Shown here piece after piece: positions 42,648 through 53,600 of a stretch of DNA of 64,000 nucleotides. The translations under genes and the position numbers were made by a program. The stretch is taken from positions 1 to 64,000 of the forward strand of contig JAJECN010000011.1 in NCBI GenBank assembly GCA_022821965.1, read 5' to 3'. A model generated the notes under the pieces. That model was not told where the DNA came from. It searched no databases and was given only the letters and a program-made list of their open reading frames with translations. The number at the start of each line of letters is the position of its first letter. Position 1 is the stretch's first letter. Origin of the DNA: Candidatus Poribacteria bacterium. Lineage in GTDB: Bacteria; Poribacteria; WGA-4E; WGA-3G.

Positions 42648-45599
42648 CTATTTGAAAACTTCATCCCAATCCCACAAGAAGATTGTACCATCCATGGCAG
42701 TGCTGACGAGTGTTTTCCCATCAGGTGAAAATTTCAACGTCTCCACTTCCTGCGTATGTCCATCAAGCGCAGCGATTTGGTCGCCCGTCGCAACTTCCCA
42801 TACCAGGATCGTTCCGTTGCTCGTTCCATTGACAAGAATCGCACCATCAGGAGAAAATACCAACGGTTTAGGGTAATTACGGAATGTCACTCTACCTCGT
42901 TTATACACACCACTAACCGAAAAAATTTTATGACCAGTATTCACATCCCATAAATGGACTTGACTATGCGTCCCGACAGCAAGCAAGGTCCCGTCCGGAG
43001 AAAATGCCAACGCAGCAATCAGCCCCAGATTCTTTTGCGCTGTCGGTTCTTCAAAAGCAGCCAAGGCTCCGCCAGTCACAACGTCCCACATCTGGATTTT
43101 CCCTTGATACGTTCCACTGACGAGCCGTGCGCCATTCGGAGAAAATGCCAACGCAGTAACCCTCGGCATGCTGAAAACATCAGTTTTCAGATCAGCGAGA
43201 GGGATTTCCTGTTCGACACCGGTTTCCGTATTCCACAAGCGAATTTCACCAGTACCACTAAACGCCACCGTCTTGCCATCAGGCGAAAAGGTCAGGTCAT
43301 CGGTGCCTTTACCGTACGGCAGCGTTGCTAATTCACGTCCTGTACCGACATCAGTCAAACGAATTAGATGATCTGACCGCACGCTGGAAAAAGATATACC
43401 GTGACTTCCGTCGAAAATTATAGTGCTGTCTGCACCAACGCTGGCGAGTTTCGTACCATTAGGTGAAAATGCCAAGGTTGGGAACCAATCCCGATACCCG
43501 GCATCTTGGATAGCGGACTTCTGCGATGTTTCTACATCCCAAAAGGTAATTACACCATTAAACGCCACACTTGCAAGTGTGGAACCCCCCTGAAAGAAAG
43601 TCACCGCCTTCATTGACTGTGTGTGTCCGGTGATAAGGTTATCTACCGGAGTACCCGTATCTGTCTGCCAGAAACGGACCGTGCCGTCCGTACTGCTGCT
43701 GACAAGCGTTTTACCATCGGGTGAAAACGCTAACGCAGTAATACCGTTGATATGTCCAGTGAGTATTGTGAGCAGTTCACCGGTGGTAGTATCCCACAAT
43801 TGGACTGTTTTATCGGTACTCCCGCTGGCAAGCATCGCTCCGTTTGGAGAGAACGCTAATACATTTGTCCAACCTGTATGTCCTCGAAGTGTGACCCATT
43901 CGTCCTTGCTGGTGAGATCCCATAATCGCACCGTTTTATCTTTACTTCCGCTGGCAAGACGCGTGCCATCAGGCGAAAACACCACTGCTGAAACCTTCGG
44001 AAAAAACGATGATCTGCGACGCAGGGACTTATCAAGCTGTTTAAGGGACAAATCAAGTGGTTTAACGGACAAATCTGTATGTCCTCTGAGAGTGGATAAC
44101 TTCTTGCGGGTCGCTACGTCCCACAATTGAATCTTCCCGTCCGCTTTTCCAATCGCAACTTTATCATCTGTGAGCGCGTAAACACCACTAAAATCCTCTG
44201 AACTAAACAGACCGATACCGAACAGTCCAGTTTTGAGATGCTTTGTTTTCCCTCTGCCAGTCTCAACATTCAACTTGGTAATCGCATTTCCTGAAACACT
44301 TAAACTGATAAGTGTTTTCCCATCCGGAGAGAACCGTAGTGCCGAGGCGGAAGCATACCGATCAATGAGCGACATTTCACGTCCGGTCGCTACCTCCCAC
44401 ACTTGAATTTCTGTCCTTCCAGAAGAACCACCGCTACTGGCAAGGAAACGACCCTCTGGCGAAAATGCAAGGCATAGAGATTTACCAGCAAACAGAGACC
44501 TCTCTTTGCCTGTCTCTACATCGTAGAGCCAGACCCCGATATTACTACCGACTGCGAGTTGTGCGCCATCGGGTGAAAACTGAATTACGTTAACGCCACC
44601 CTTTCCCAAACGCGCTTTCGCCTTTTCAGGCAGCTTCCATTGTGTCCAATCTTTGAAGGTTTCATCCGATTCCGCAGCGGCAAACCGCACGGGTACTTCA
44701 TCAGGTCGCTTTTCGGAGACACTGTTCTTGTTCGATGTAGGGACGGGACTGCCGAATTGCGTCCGAACATCAGGTTTAGATTCAAGGTTTAGCACGACAG
44801 GTGCCTCAATCAGCTCCACCTTCATTTCCGAGGCAGCATCGAAACTATAAGGTTTTTGGAATCGGGATAAGTATCGGTTGCCTACACCTAACATCAAAAG
44901 TACCACTGCCAATGTAGACGCAGCGATCGCCCACGGCACGAGCGGTTTACTGCCAGATGGCGCAACCGGTTTCAGACGTGAAATCTCTTGCATGATATTT
45001 TCTGTGAGGTTCGGTGTAATTTGGAAGTTGCCTAAAGCTTCTCGAATCATGGGTTCCTCCTTCTTTAAACGGCGACGCGCCCGGTAGAGACGATTCCGAA
45101 TCGTCGCTTCCGATACGCCTAAAAAATTGCTAATTTCCTCGTAAGTCATTCCCCCGAGGTAATGGAGCGTTATGACTGTTCGGTCACTTTCTTGTAACTT
45201 CGCAAGCAATTTCTTGACGACTTCGCGTTGTGTTTCCTCTGTCACTCGCTCGTTCTCCTCAATGATATATCCGGAATAAGTCGCTTTCTCTACCTGGGCA
45301 CTGCTTGTGTTTTCCAACGATTGCACCCACGACTGTTTCTTACGGAGCCATGCCTTGCACTGGTTTGCCGTTATGACATACAGCCAACTCGCAAAAGACT
45401 GTGGCTCCTTTAGCGTAGACAGCTTCTGATACGCTTTCAGGAACGTATCTTGCGTAATATCCTCGGCGATATGGAAATCCCCAATCTTCCGCCACGCCAG
45501 CGCGTGAACGGATCTCTGATATTTTTTCACGAGTGTGGAGAACGCAGTCTCATCGCCTTCAAGGACGCGTTGGATAAGCTGAACATCGTCATTTTTCAT
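42648..45599 (-). CDS. Membrane-tethered ECF sigma factor fused to WD40 beta-propeller (paralogue 1)
   Basis: The 983-residue protein starts with an ECF sigma factor. Region 2 is at ~15-88 (AEDITQDTFLKAYQKL, FASWLYVITANQCKAWLRKK) and region 4 at ~125-182 (LQESDRTVITLHYLGGMTYEEISNFLGVSEATIRNRLYRARRRL). A conserved linker and one transmembrane helix (~220-240) follow, then the juxtamembrane block YLSRFQKPYSFDAASEM. WD40 repeats (FSPDGTRLASGSKDKTVRLWD) fill ~330-983. Sigma must be cytoplasmic, so the propeller is presumably outside. Extra LDLSLKQ units form a 7-residue tandem repeat between blades. It has a dedicated promoter at 45643-45684 and cotranscribes a LamG gene. Confidence 0.9.
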   Translation of the reverse strand: MKNDDVQLIQRVLEGDETAFSTLVKKYQRSVHALAWRKIGDFHIAEDITQDTFLKAYQKLSTLKEPQSFASWLYVITANQCKAWLRKKQSWVQSLENTSSAQVEKATYSGYIIEENERVTEETQREVVKKLLAKLQESDRTVITLHYLGGMTYEEISNFLGVSEATIRNRLYRARRRLKKEEPMIREALGNFQITPNLTENIMQEISRLKPVAPSGSKPLVPWAIAASTLAVVLLMLGVGNRYLSRFQKPYSFDAASEMKVELIEAPVVLNLESKPDVRTQFGSPVPTSNKNSVSEKRPDEVPVRFAAAESDETFKDWTQWKLPEKAKARLGKGGVNVIQFSPDGAQLAVGSNIGVWLYDVETGKERSLFAGKSLCLAFSPEGRFLASSGGSSGRTEIQVWEVATGREMSLIDRYASASALRFSPDGKTLISLSVSGNAITKLNVETGRGKTKHLKTGLFGIGLFSSEDFSGVYALTDDKVAIGKADGKIQLWDVATRKKLSTLRGHTDLSVKPLDLSLKQLDKSLRRRSSFFPKVSAVVFSPDGTRLASGSKDKTVRLWDLTSKDEWVTLRGHTGWTNVLAFSPNGAMLASGSTDKTVQLWDTTTGELLTILTGHINGITALAFSPDGKTLVSSSTDGTVRFWQTDTGTPVDNLITGHTQSMKAVTFFQGGSTLASVAFNGVITFWDVETSQKSAIQDAGYRDWFPTLAFSPNGTKLASVGADSTIIFDGSHGISFSSVRSDHLIRLTDVGTGRELATLPYGKGTDDLTFSPDGKTVAFSGTGEIRLWNTETGVEQEIPLADLKTDVFSMPRVTALAFSPNGARLVSGTYQGKIQMWDVVTGGALAAFEEPTAQKNLGLIAALAFSPDGTLLAVGTHSQVHLWDVNTGHKIFSVSGVYKRGRVTFRNYPKPLVFSPDGAILVNGTSNGTILVWEVATGDQIAALDGHTQEVETLKFSPDGKTLVSTAMDGTIFLWDWDEVFK

Positions 45600-45642
45600 C
45601 GGACACCTCTAAAAAGGGAATGTTCATTGTTTCATATCAACA

Positions 45643-45684
45643 TATAGTGACGCGATAAGAGGAAAAATAATCTCACAATTCTGC
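45643..45684 (-). promoter_or_regulatory. Array promoter copy 1 (sigma-WD40 paralogue 1)
   Basis: On the minus strand, GCGTCACTATA (complement of 45643-45653) is the -10 side and the GAATTGTGAGA block (~45672-45682) the -35 side. The start codon is ~44 bp downstream. It is one of seven copies in the right part of the window. Confidence 0.7.
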
Positions 45685-46041
45685 AAACTTCGCAGGAAGA
45701 TGCGGATTCATGAAAAGGAACTTGAGATTCTGTTCTGGTGATAACGAGGGTAAGAAGAACTTGTAGGCATTGGATTTGCTTCCGCTTCTATCTGTTAGCA
45801 GAATTATAACATAAATCTGGCTAAAAGGATATAGATTCGGAAAAGCAGATTTTCAAAAGAGATTGCTTTTAAGGTAAGTTCAGTAGACTCCGTCCATGTA
45901 GAAACTTGGATACCGTCTGGAGATGACAGTAGTGCGGAGATTTAACGTGAGGCGTGCAAGGTTAAGTGGACGTTTGAATGGGGCAAGGATAAGACGGCAA
46001 CCACTTGCAATCCGCAAGTGGCTACCGCCTCTACAATCTTT
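45685..46041. other. Intergenic region between the two sigma-WD40 genes
   Basis: The right end lies behind the stop of the upstream sigma gene. A hairpin CCACTTGC-AATCC-GCAAGTGG spans 46001-46021 but lacks a T-run. The half nearer 45.6 kb is similar to the region upstream of paralogue 2 (49051-49200), so the leader was duplicated along with the gene. Nothing else is recognised. Confidence 0.5.
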
Positions 46042-48966
46042 TTACCATTCTTCGCTTTTAGATGAACCCTTGAAGACTTCATCCCAATCCCACAAGAGGA
46101 TTGTACCATCTGCGGCAGTGCTAACGAGTGTTCTCCCATCAGGAGAAAATTTCAACGTTTCCACTCCTTGCGTATGCCCGTCAAGTGCAGCGATTTGATC
46201 GCCAGTCGTAACGTCCCACAATTGAATTGCACCGTTGGTAAGTCCGTTAACAAGAATCGTTCCATCTGGCGAAAAAACTAACGGTTCAGGATAGCCATAG
46301 AATCTCGTGTTACCTCGCTTATGTTCGGTGCTAACCGAGAAAAACTTATTAGGGGGATCGACCTCCCATAAATGGATGTGATTATGTGTGCTAACGGCAA
46401 GCAAGGTTCTGTCTGGCGAAAATGCCAACGCAGAAATACCGCCAGGATTCTCTTGCTCCATCGGTGCTGCGAAGGCAACTAAGGCTTCACCGGTTGCAAC
46501 GTCCCACATTTGGGTTTTTCCATCTTGAGTTCCACTGACGAGCCATCTACCATCTGGCGAAAACGCCAATGCCGAAACTGTTGGTATATTGTGAGGCATA
46601 CCAGTTTTCAGATCAGCGAGAGGGATTGTTTGTTCATTACCGGTTTCCGTATTCCACAAGCGAATTTCACCAAAACCACTAAACGCCACCGTTTTGCCAT
46701 CCGGTGAAAAGGTGAGTTTATCAGCACCACTAAAATACTGCAAGGTTGCCAGTTCACGACCGGTCTTTACATCCGTCAGGCGAATCAGATGATCCGGCCG
46801 CCAAGAGACTGTAGTCCCTTCTGCCCCTACACTGACGAGTTTTGTGCCATCGGGTGAAAATGCTAAAGTTGGGAACAAGTCCCGATGTCCCGCAGCTTGG
46901 ATCGTGGACTTTTGCGATGTTTTCGCATCCCAGAAGGTGATTACACCATTAAACGCTACACTTGTAAGCGTGGAATTATCCTGAAAAAAAGTCGCTGCTT
47001 TCACCGACTGCGTGTGTTCAGTGATACGGTCAGGTAGCGGAGCACCAGTTCCTGTATTCCAGAACCGGATGGTGCCATCTGCACTTCCACTTGCAAGCGT
47101 GGTGCCATCGGGTGAAAATGCTAACGTAGTAATACCGTTGATATGTCCAGTGAGCGTCGCGAGCGGTTCTCCAATGGCAGTATCCCACAATTGCACCGTT
47201 TTATCTGTACTCCCACTTGCAAGCGTTGCGCCATCGGGTGAAAACGCTAACGCGTTTATCCAACCTGTATGTTTTTGGAGTGTAATCCATTCATCCTCGC
47301 TGGTGAGATCCCATAATCGCACCGTTTTGTCCTTACTTCCACTGGCGAGACGCGTGCCATCAGGCGAAAATGCCAACGCTAAAACCTGATTTTTTCGGTT
47401 CGGCATAAACGCTTGTCTACGAGGAGAGGACTTATCCAGCGGTTGAAGCGACAAATCTGTATGTCCTCTAAGGGTCGATAACGCTTTGTGGGTTGTTGTG
47501 TCCCATAACTGAATCTTCCCATCCATCTGCCCAATCGCGACTTTACCGCGTGTAATTGTGTACACTTCATTTCCCCCTTTAAACTCGCCAAAGGGGTTAC
47601 TCTTGAAAGGTCTTGCAGATGCCCTGCCACTTTCAACATCCAAGCTGATAATTGAATCCCCCGCACCACTCACACTGACAACCCTTTTCCCATCTGAAGA
47701 GAACCGTAATACCGAAGCAGAATCATACGCATCAGCGAGCAACACTTCACGTCCGGTAGCTATCTCCCACAATTCGACTTTTGGCACATCAGAATATCCA
47801 CCACCATTGGCGAGGAAACGACCATCCGGCGAAAATGCGAGGGATCGGCACCCGCCCATAAACACGGACTTCTCTTCACCTGTCTCCACATCATACAGCC
47901 ACACACCGATGTTACTCCCCACTGCGAGTTGTGTCCCATCGGGTGAAAACGCAATCATATTAATGCCGCCTTTTCCTAAACGCGCTTTCGCTTTTTTGGG
48001 CAGTTCCCATTGCGTATAATTTTCAGAGGTTTCATCCGATTCAGCAGCTGCAAATACAACTGGTCCCTCATCAGGTTGCTGCGCAAACACAACGCTTTTA
48101 CCCGAGGCAGTGGAACTTCCAACTTGTGTTCGGACATCTGGTTCGGATTCAAGATTTAGCACGATTGGTGCTTCGATGAGTTCAACTGTCATCTCTGAAG
48201 CTGCGTCGAAACTGTAAGGTTTCTGGAAGCGCGATAAGTATTGACTACTAACACCCAACATTAAAAAAACGACGACTAACGCCGAAACACCTATTGCCCA
48301 CGGCACGAGTGGCTTACTACCTGACGGAGTAATAGGTTTCAGACGCGAGATTTCTTGCATGATATTTTCTGTCAGATTTGGTGTGATTTGAAAATTGTCT
48401 AAAGCCTCTTTTACCATGGGTTCCTCCTCCTTTAAGCGGCGACGTGCTCGGTAAAGCCGGTTCTTAATCGCAGCTACCGAGACCCCTAAAAACTCGCTTA
48501 TCTCTTCATAAGTCATTCCCCCGAGGTAGTAGAGCGTTATGACAGTCCTGTCACTTTCTTGTAATTTCGCTAATAGTTTCTTGACGACTTCGCGCTGCGC
48601 TTCTGCCGTTGTCCGCTCGTTTTCCTCAATGACATATCCAGAATACGTCGCTTTTTCTAACTGTGCACTGTTCGTATCTTCCAATGACTGTGTCCACAGA
48701 CGTTTTTTCCGGAGCCACGTGCTGCAATGGTTCGCTGCTATCACATAGAGCCAACTTGCGAAACGCTGTGGTTTCTTTAGTGTAGAGAGTTTCTGATACG
48801 CCTTCAGGAATGTATCCTGCGTGATGTCCTCAGCGATATGGAAATCTCCAATCTTCCGCCACGCCAGCGCGTGAACCGACTTTTGATATTTTCTCACAAG
48901 CGCAGAGAACGCGGTATCATCACCTTCAAGTATGCGTTGGATGAGTTGCGTATCATCATTTTTCAT
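46042..48966 (-). CDS. Membrane-tethered ECF sigma factor fused to WD40 beta-propeller (paralogue 2)
   Basis: The 974-residue protein has the same plan as paralogue 1 and is its closest relative. It has sigma region 2 (~15-88), sigma region 4 (~125-182), one transmembrane helix (~220-240), YLSRFQKPYSFDAASEM, and WD40 repeats to the end. Region 4 carries LQESDRTVITLYYLGGMTYEEISEFL. Promoter, leader and ribosome-binding site are also near-duplicates of those at 45.6 kb, so the two arose by tandem duplication. It is the only member of the array without an adjacent secreted-protein gene in the same unit. Confidence 0.9.
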   Translation of the reverse strand: MKNDDTQLIQRILEGDDTAFSALVRKYQKSVHALAWRKIGDFHIAEDITQDTFLKAYQKLSTLKKPQRFASWLYVIAANHCSTWLRKKRLWTQSLEDTNSAQLEKATYSGYVIEENERTTAEAQREVVKKLLAKLQESDRTVITLYYLGGMTYEEISEFLGVSVAAIKNRLYRARRRLKEEEPMVKEALDNFQITPNLTENIMQEISRLKPITPSGSKPLVPWAIGVSALVVVFLMLGVSSQYLSRFQKPYSFDAASEMTVELIEAPIVLNLESEPDVRTQVGSSTASGKSVVFAQQPDEGPVVFAAAESDETSENYTQWELPKKAKARLGKGGINMIAFSPDGTQLAVGSNIGVWLYDVETGEEKSVFMGGCRSLAFSPDGRFLANGGGYSDVPKVELWEIATGREVLLADAYDSASVLRFSSDGKRVVSVSGAGDSIISLDVESGRASARPFKSNPFGEFKGGNEVYTITRGKVAIGQMDGKIQLWDTTTHKALSTLRGHTDLSLQPLDKSSPRRQAFMPNRKNQVLALAFSPDGTRLASGSKDKTVRLWDLTSEDEWITLQKHTGWINALAFSPDGATLASGSTDKTVQLWDTAIGEPLATLTGHINGITTLAFSPDGTTLASGSADGTIRFWNTGTGAPLPDRITEHTQSVKAATFFQDNSTLTSVAFNGVITFWDAKTSQKSTIQAAGHRDLFPTLAFSPDGTKLVSVGAEGTTVSWRPDHLIRLTDVKTGRELATLQYFSGADKLTFSPDGKTVAFSGFGEIRLWNTETGNEQTIPLADLKTGMPHNIPTVSALAFSPDGRWLVSGTQDGKTQMWDVATGEALVAFAAPMEQENPGGISALAFSPDRTLLAVSTHNHIHLWEVDPPNKFFSVSTEHKRGNTRFYGYPEPLVFSPDGTILVNGLTNGAIQLWDVTTGDQIAALDGHTQGVETLKFSPDGRTLVSTAADGTILLWDWDEVFKGSSKSEEW

Positions 48967-49009
48967 CGGACACCTCTGAAAAGGGAATGTTCATCATTTC
49001 ACATCAACA

Positions 49010-49050
49010 CATAGTGACGCTACTTGAAATAAAAAAGTCTCATAATTCTG
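49010..49050 (-). promoter_or_regulatory. Array promoter copy 2 (sigma-WD40 paralogue 2)
   Basis: The minus strand reads GCGTCACTATG at the complement of 49010-49020, with an AGAATTATGAGAC block one base closer than in most copies. The gene start is ~44 bp downstream. The rest of 48967-49274 holds no other recognised feature. Confidence 0.65.
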
Positions 49051-49274
49051 AAAAAATCGGAATAGGTTCATGAAAAGAGGGTTAAAGTTCTATTTTTCAC
49101 GGCGAGAGGTAAGGAGGTTTTACAGTTGCCCGATTCGCTTCCGTTTTTCTTGTCCGTAGAATTATATCACAGATCCAGGTAAAAATATACATCCTCATGA
49201 AAAAAATTGGAGGACGCAGCAGGAAATCAATAGAGATTGCCTCTGTGATACGGTGCGTCAATCAGGGCAAGGGT

Positions 49275-50555
49275 TCACCTTTGTGATTTTTCCGAGGTGG
49301 CTAATACGAAGGCGTAGCCTTCCGCAACTGCCAGACTTATCGGGCGATTCGACTGCAGCGGCGTGGCAGATATAACAAACCATTTCTCCCGCAATTCATC
49401 TACGCGACGCAGGTTTAATTTGGATTTGATAAGGCGTTTTATAGAAAAGAACCCCTTTGCGTTGACGACGTAAAGCACATCCCCTAAAATTTGAAAATCT
49501 GTGACAGGTCCCAATAATCGCTTGTTAGCGACATCTATCTTTTCTGTTGATGGGTCCTGATCGATTTGTTGCATCTTTCCAGCAACGACGGTATACACAA
49601 TTTTCGGATGTCTGCGAGTAAGCGTCTTTACTCCCATCGCGGAGAGATAGTCGCGATATTCCCGCTCTACGTTATAATAGCCCATCCCTTGTGATGCTTG
49701 ATGATCATTAACGATGTGTGCATCGAAAGTGAACAGATCATACATCGGATCCTTCAAACTCTCGACGCCCAGAATTTCAGATGATGCGCGGACTTTCTCC
49801 CCTTTGCTGCTGAGTTGTAAAAATCCGCGTTGTGACAGGAGCGGGTTCAAGAGATCTCCCGAAATAGGGTGTGAAGTCGAGAGTGGAATCTGTTTCACCT
49901 TAGGACCGCCAGCTTCTGGACTTAGCAACCACCAGCGTTTTTCCAATTCAATGGATTTGACGAGCCGCGCCTGTCCGAAAACGAGGGAAAAGACGTAAAG
50001 GTAGTCATTCGCGCCTATAATATAGAGGTAAGTGTCAAGAACATCAAAGTCTTTGATCGCATTTCGCTGGGGTAAATACATGGTAGGTTGCAGCACAGGG
50101 TGCGATGGTTGTGAAATATCGACGAGATGAGACTTTTTTCGGCTTGCGACAACGAGATAGTCTCCAAAGGCAAGAACTTTGCCGATTTTAGCAGGAAACT
50201 CAAGAGATGTCAGATAAGACGGACGTTGTGGGATAGAAACATCAACGACGTGCAGACGTCGTTCGGTCGTGAGATATACGTGTTTTCCCGAAAGGATGAC
50301 AGTGTTGTTTGGACGAACGCGAAAGGGTAATTGGATAGAAGCCGCGAGGGTCGGATATTCCAAATCCTCGAGCTCTATAACGGTGAAAATGCTCGTCTCT
50401 TTGGGTTTTGCAGAAGAAACAACTTTTTGACGCTGCTCAGGAATGTTTTGCGAATTCTGCTCAAGGCTCCTTGCACTGCCCTCCATGTTAATAACAGAAA
50501 GTAGTAGCATCACTGCCATAAACGAAAGGATTGATTTGGCAAAAATTTTTAGCAT
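49275..50555 (-). CDS. Secreted LVIVD-type beta-propeller protein
   Basis: The 426-residue protein has a Sec signal peptide (~1-30). Its repeats resemble LVIVD: LHVVDVSIPQRPSYLTSLEFP, DYLVVASRKKSHLVDISQPSHPVL and LYIIGANDYLYVFSL. AGGAGAAAACA precedes ATG 50555. It lies 64 bp behind the sigma-BNR gene (50620-53631) on the same strand, so it is probably the second gene of that operon. It has some resemblance to a secreted sensor ligand or partner; this is inference. Confidence 0.8.
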   Translation of the reverse strand: MLKIFAKSILSFMAVMLLLSVINMEGSARSLEQNSQNIPEQRQKVVSSAKPKETSIFTVIELEDLEYPTLAASIQLPFRVRPNNTVILSGKHVYLTTERRLHVVDVSIPQRPSYLTSLEFPAKIGKVLAFGDYLVVASRKKSHLVDISQPSHPVLQPTMYLPQRNAIKDFDVLDTYLYIIGANDYLYVFSLVFGQARLVKSIELEKRWWLLSPEAGGPKVKQIPLSTSHPISGDLLNPLLSQRGFLQLSSKGEKVRASSEILGVESLKDPMYDLFTFDAHIVNDHQASQGMGYYNVEREYRDYLSAMGVKTLTRRHPKIVYTVVAGKMQQIDQDPSTEKIDVANKRLLGPVTDFQILGDVLYVVNAKGFFSIKRLIKSKLNLRRVDELREKWFVISATPLQSNRPISLAVAEGYAFVLATSEKSQR

Positions 50556-50619
50556 TGTTTTCTCCTATAGAGAAGCATCGCATTCGCAACACCAGGTGAT
50601 TACTGCCCTGAAATATGTC

Positions 50620-53600
50620 TCACTCTTCATTGAGGGTGAAGCGAAGCATACCGCTGCTTTGTGTCCCGACGTACAACATGTTCCTATCAGCAGCAAGCGA
50701 GGTCACTCTATCTGGCACTTCCGGTGTGAGTTGTTTCCATGTGACACCATCACTCTGCAACCGATAGACGTTCGTCTCGGAAGCCCCATAAACATTTGTG
50801 CCATCAACAGCCAATCGTTCCATGATAAGATGCGTTCCCGCTGTATCGGTAATAGCACGCCAACGTTTTCCGTCGCTCGACGTAGCAACCCCTGCGTCTG
50901 TTGCCACGTACACCGTAGAACCTGCAAATACGATCTCTTTGAAAACCTTAACAGGGAATGGCAGGATTGGAGTGACATCAATCCAATTATTTCCCCTATC
51001 AAACGAGACGACGAGGTGCCCATCCCGTTTTCCGACGTAGACAGTATTCCCTGAAACGGTAAGTTTGAACCCTTCCATTATCTTATGCCATACATCAACG
51101 TCAAGTTCAGCGGTTTCCTCCAGTTCGGTGTCGTACCATTCTGTATCCCCTGGCTCCCATCGGAAGAGTTTAAAGTTGTATTCCATATAGAACGTGTCGT
51201 CGCTGACAGCAAACGCGCCACGCAATCCGCCATCGACCAGTCGATCAGTTTGTCTCGGGTCCGCTGCCAGTTGTTTGAAGAACTGGGTTGCCCCCGGAAA
51301 ATTTTTTTGTAAGTGTTCAACGAGCGACCTACGTTGTAAATCAAGACGACCCCGGCCCATTTCTCTCCTGAACATTCCTGAGTTAAAGCGTGGTATCCCT
51401 TGAACCGGCACAAGCCTATTATCATCCGCGGACACGCGATATAGGTGTATATCATCAGGTGTGCTACCTTTTGCATAAAGCACGCCATCAGATTTGGTTA
51501 CGTGTACTATGGGTGGATGTGGATTTCTAACAGGTACTTTCATCGGTATCTCTGCATGAACAGGCTTCCAAGAGTGCCCAGAGTCGGTAGTTTTCATTAT
51601 CTCTTCTTTGATTCTTCCATAGAGCGTCGTAGGGGTATCCTGTCCGTTCCCGGTTTCTTTAAAGGCGACCAGGTCATGGATTTGTCCATGACGACCTATA
51701 TTGACAAGGTCCCACGATTCACCGCCATTAGTGCTATGATAAAGGCCAGTATTTCCGGCAACATAAATGGTATTCTCAGCCACTGTGGCGGCGGCGTATA
51801 TCGGAGACAAAGGAAAAGAAGTCCCTGGTGGTTGCGGAGCCAGCCATGTCCCTCCACCATCCGTAGAACGCACCATACCTCCGTAGAGCTCGCTCGCCAA
51901 AAGCGTTTCACCGACAGCAACGAGTTGGATCCAAGGTGCCCTCCCTTTTATGGGCCAAGCGTTGGTTGGCGTTATATCTTCCCATGAATTCCCAAAGTCG
52001 CTCGAGCGGAACATCCACCACGTCCGCTGCTCTTCACGGTCTGCTTTTCGAAGATCTACTTGATCCCAATGTAACTCTACCGAAACATAGAGTCGGTTTT
52101 CAGTCGTCGCGACTGCACGAATGACCTTGGCTGGCACGGGGAGTTCCAAGCGTTGCCAACCGCCACCCTCGAGCCGGTAAAGTCCATCCTCCGTTCCAGC
52201 AAATATTGGTGATGATCCCAAATGGACTGTATTCCGGATCGCCGCTATGGATTCTATTTCGCCTGTCAACCCATCGTTTATCGCCTCCCAGGTCTTACCG
52301 CCATCTTCAGAACGAAAAATACCGTTCTCAAAAGCGAGATAAAACGCTTGATCCGTTAGCACCAATGCAACCGGATTCCAATACTTCTGTTCTTCCTGCC
52401 AAGAGTAGAGCAAATCCCATGTCACGCCACCATCTGTTGAAGCAAAAAGTTGGTCAGATGGAACAACATAGAAGGTATCGTTCCACTTTGCGACAAGTGA
52501 TCTTGTTGCCCAATGGGTATCCAATGACCTCATGTCGGAGATATACTGCCATTTCTTTCCATCGGCTGATAATTTGTGCATATTCAGGTCACCATCAACT
52601 ACGTAAAGTTCGTCTTTAGGTGTCGAAAATACCGTAGTTAGCCAAGTGCCTCTGGCAGGCTTCGCCTGCACCCACTGTCGTTTAGAGACAGAAACGTCTG
52701 CACCCTCTGTCTGCGCGGCAGCAAACAAAACCTCATCAGGCTGCTGGGCGGCCCCATTGTTCTTACCTTCTGCGTTGGTATTTCCGAGTTGCGTTCGGTC
52801 ATCCGGTTCGGATTCAAGATTCAGCACAACAGGCGTGTCAATCAGTTCAACCTTCATCTCTGAAGCAGCATTGAAACTGTAAGGTTTCTGGAAACGCGCT
52901 AAATATCGACTGCTTACACCCAACATCAACAACACCACTGCTAACGTAGAAACAGCAATCGCCCACGGCACCAACGGCTTACCCCCAGAAGGTGCTGCAG
53001 GTTTCAGGTGTGCAACTTCTCGCATGATGTTATCGGTTAGGTTCGGGGATACCTGAAAATGGTCGAGTGCTTCTCTAATCATTGTCTCCTCCTTTTGTAA
53101 ACGTTGTCTGGCACGCCTGAGACGACTTTTAATTGTGCTTGCCGACACGCCTAAAAATCGGCTAATCTCTTCAACCGTCATCTCACCAAGGTAGTGAAGC
53201 GCCATCACTGTGCGTTCGCTCTCTTTCAACTTCGCGAGCAGCTTTTTGACCACTTCGCGCTGTGATTCCGCTGCGGATTTTGTCCGATCTTCCACGACAT
53301 ATCGTGAGTAAGCATCTCTTTGTGGCATTGTTTTCTCTGCGTCCTCCAAAGGTTGGGTTTGTATCCGTTTTTTGCGAAGCCACGTAGCACATAAATTTGC
53401 CGTAATCACATAGAGCCACCCAGAAAACTGATGCGGATCTTTCAGCGTCCGAAGTCCTTGGTATACTTTCAGAAAGACCTCTTGGGTAATGTCCTCGGCG
53501 ATGTGGAAATCTCCAATTTTTCGCCACGCCAATGTATGAACCGGCTTTTGGTATCTTTTCACAAGTTCAGCAAAAGCGATTTCATCACCAGCGAGAATTC

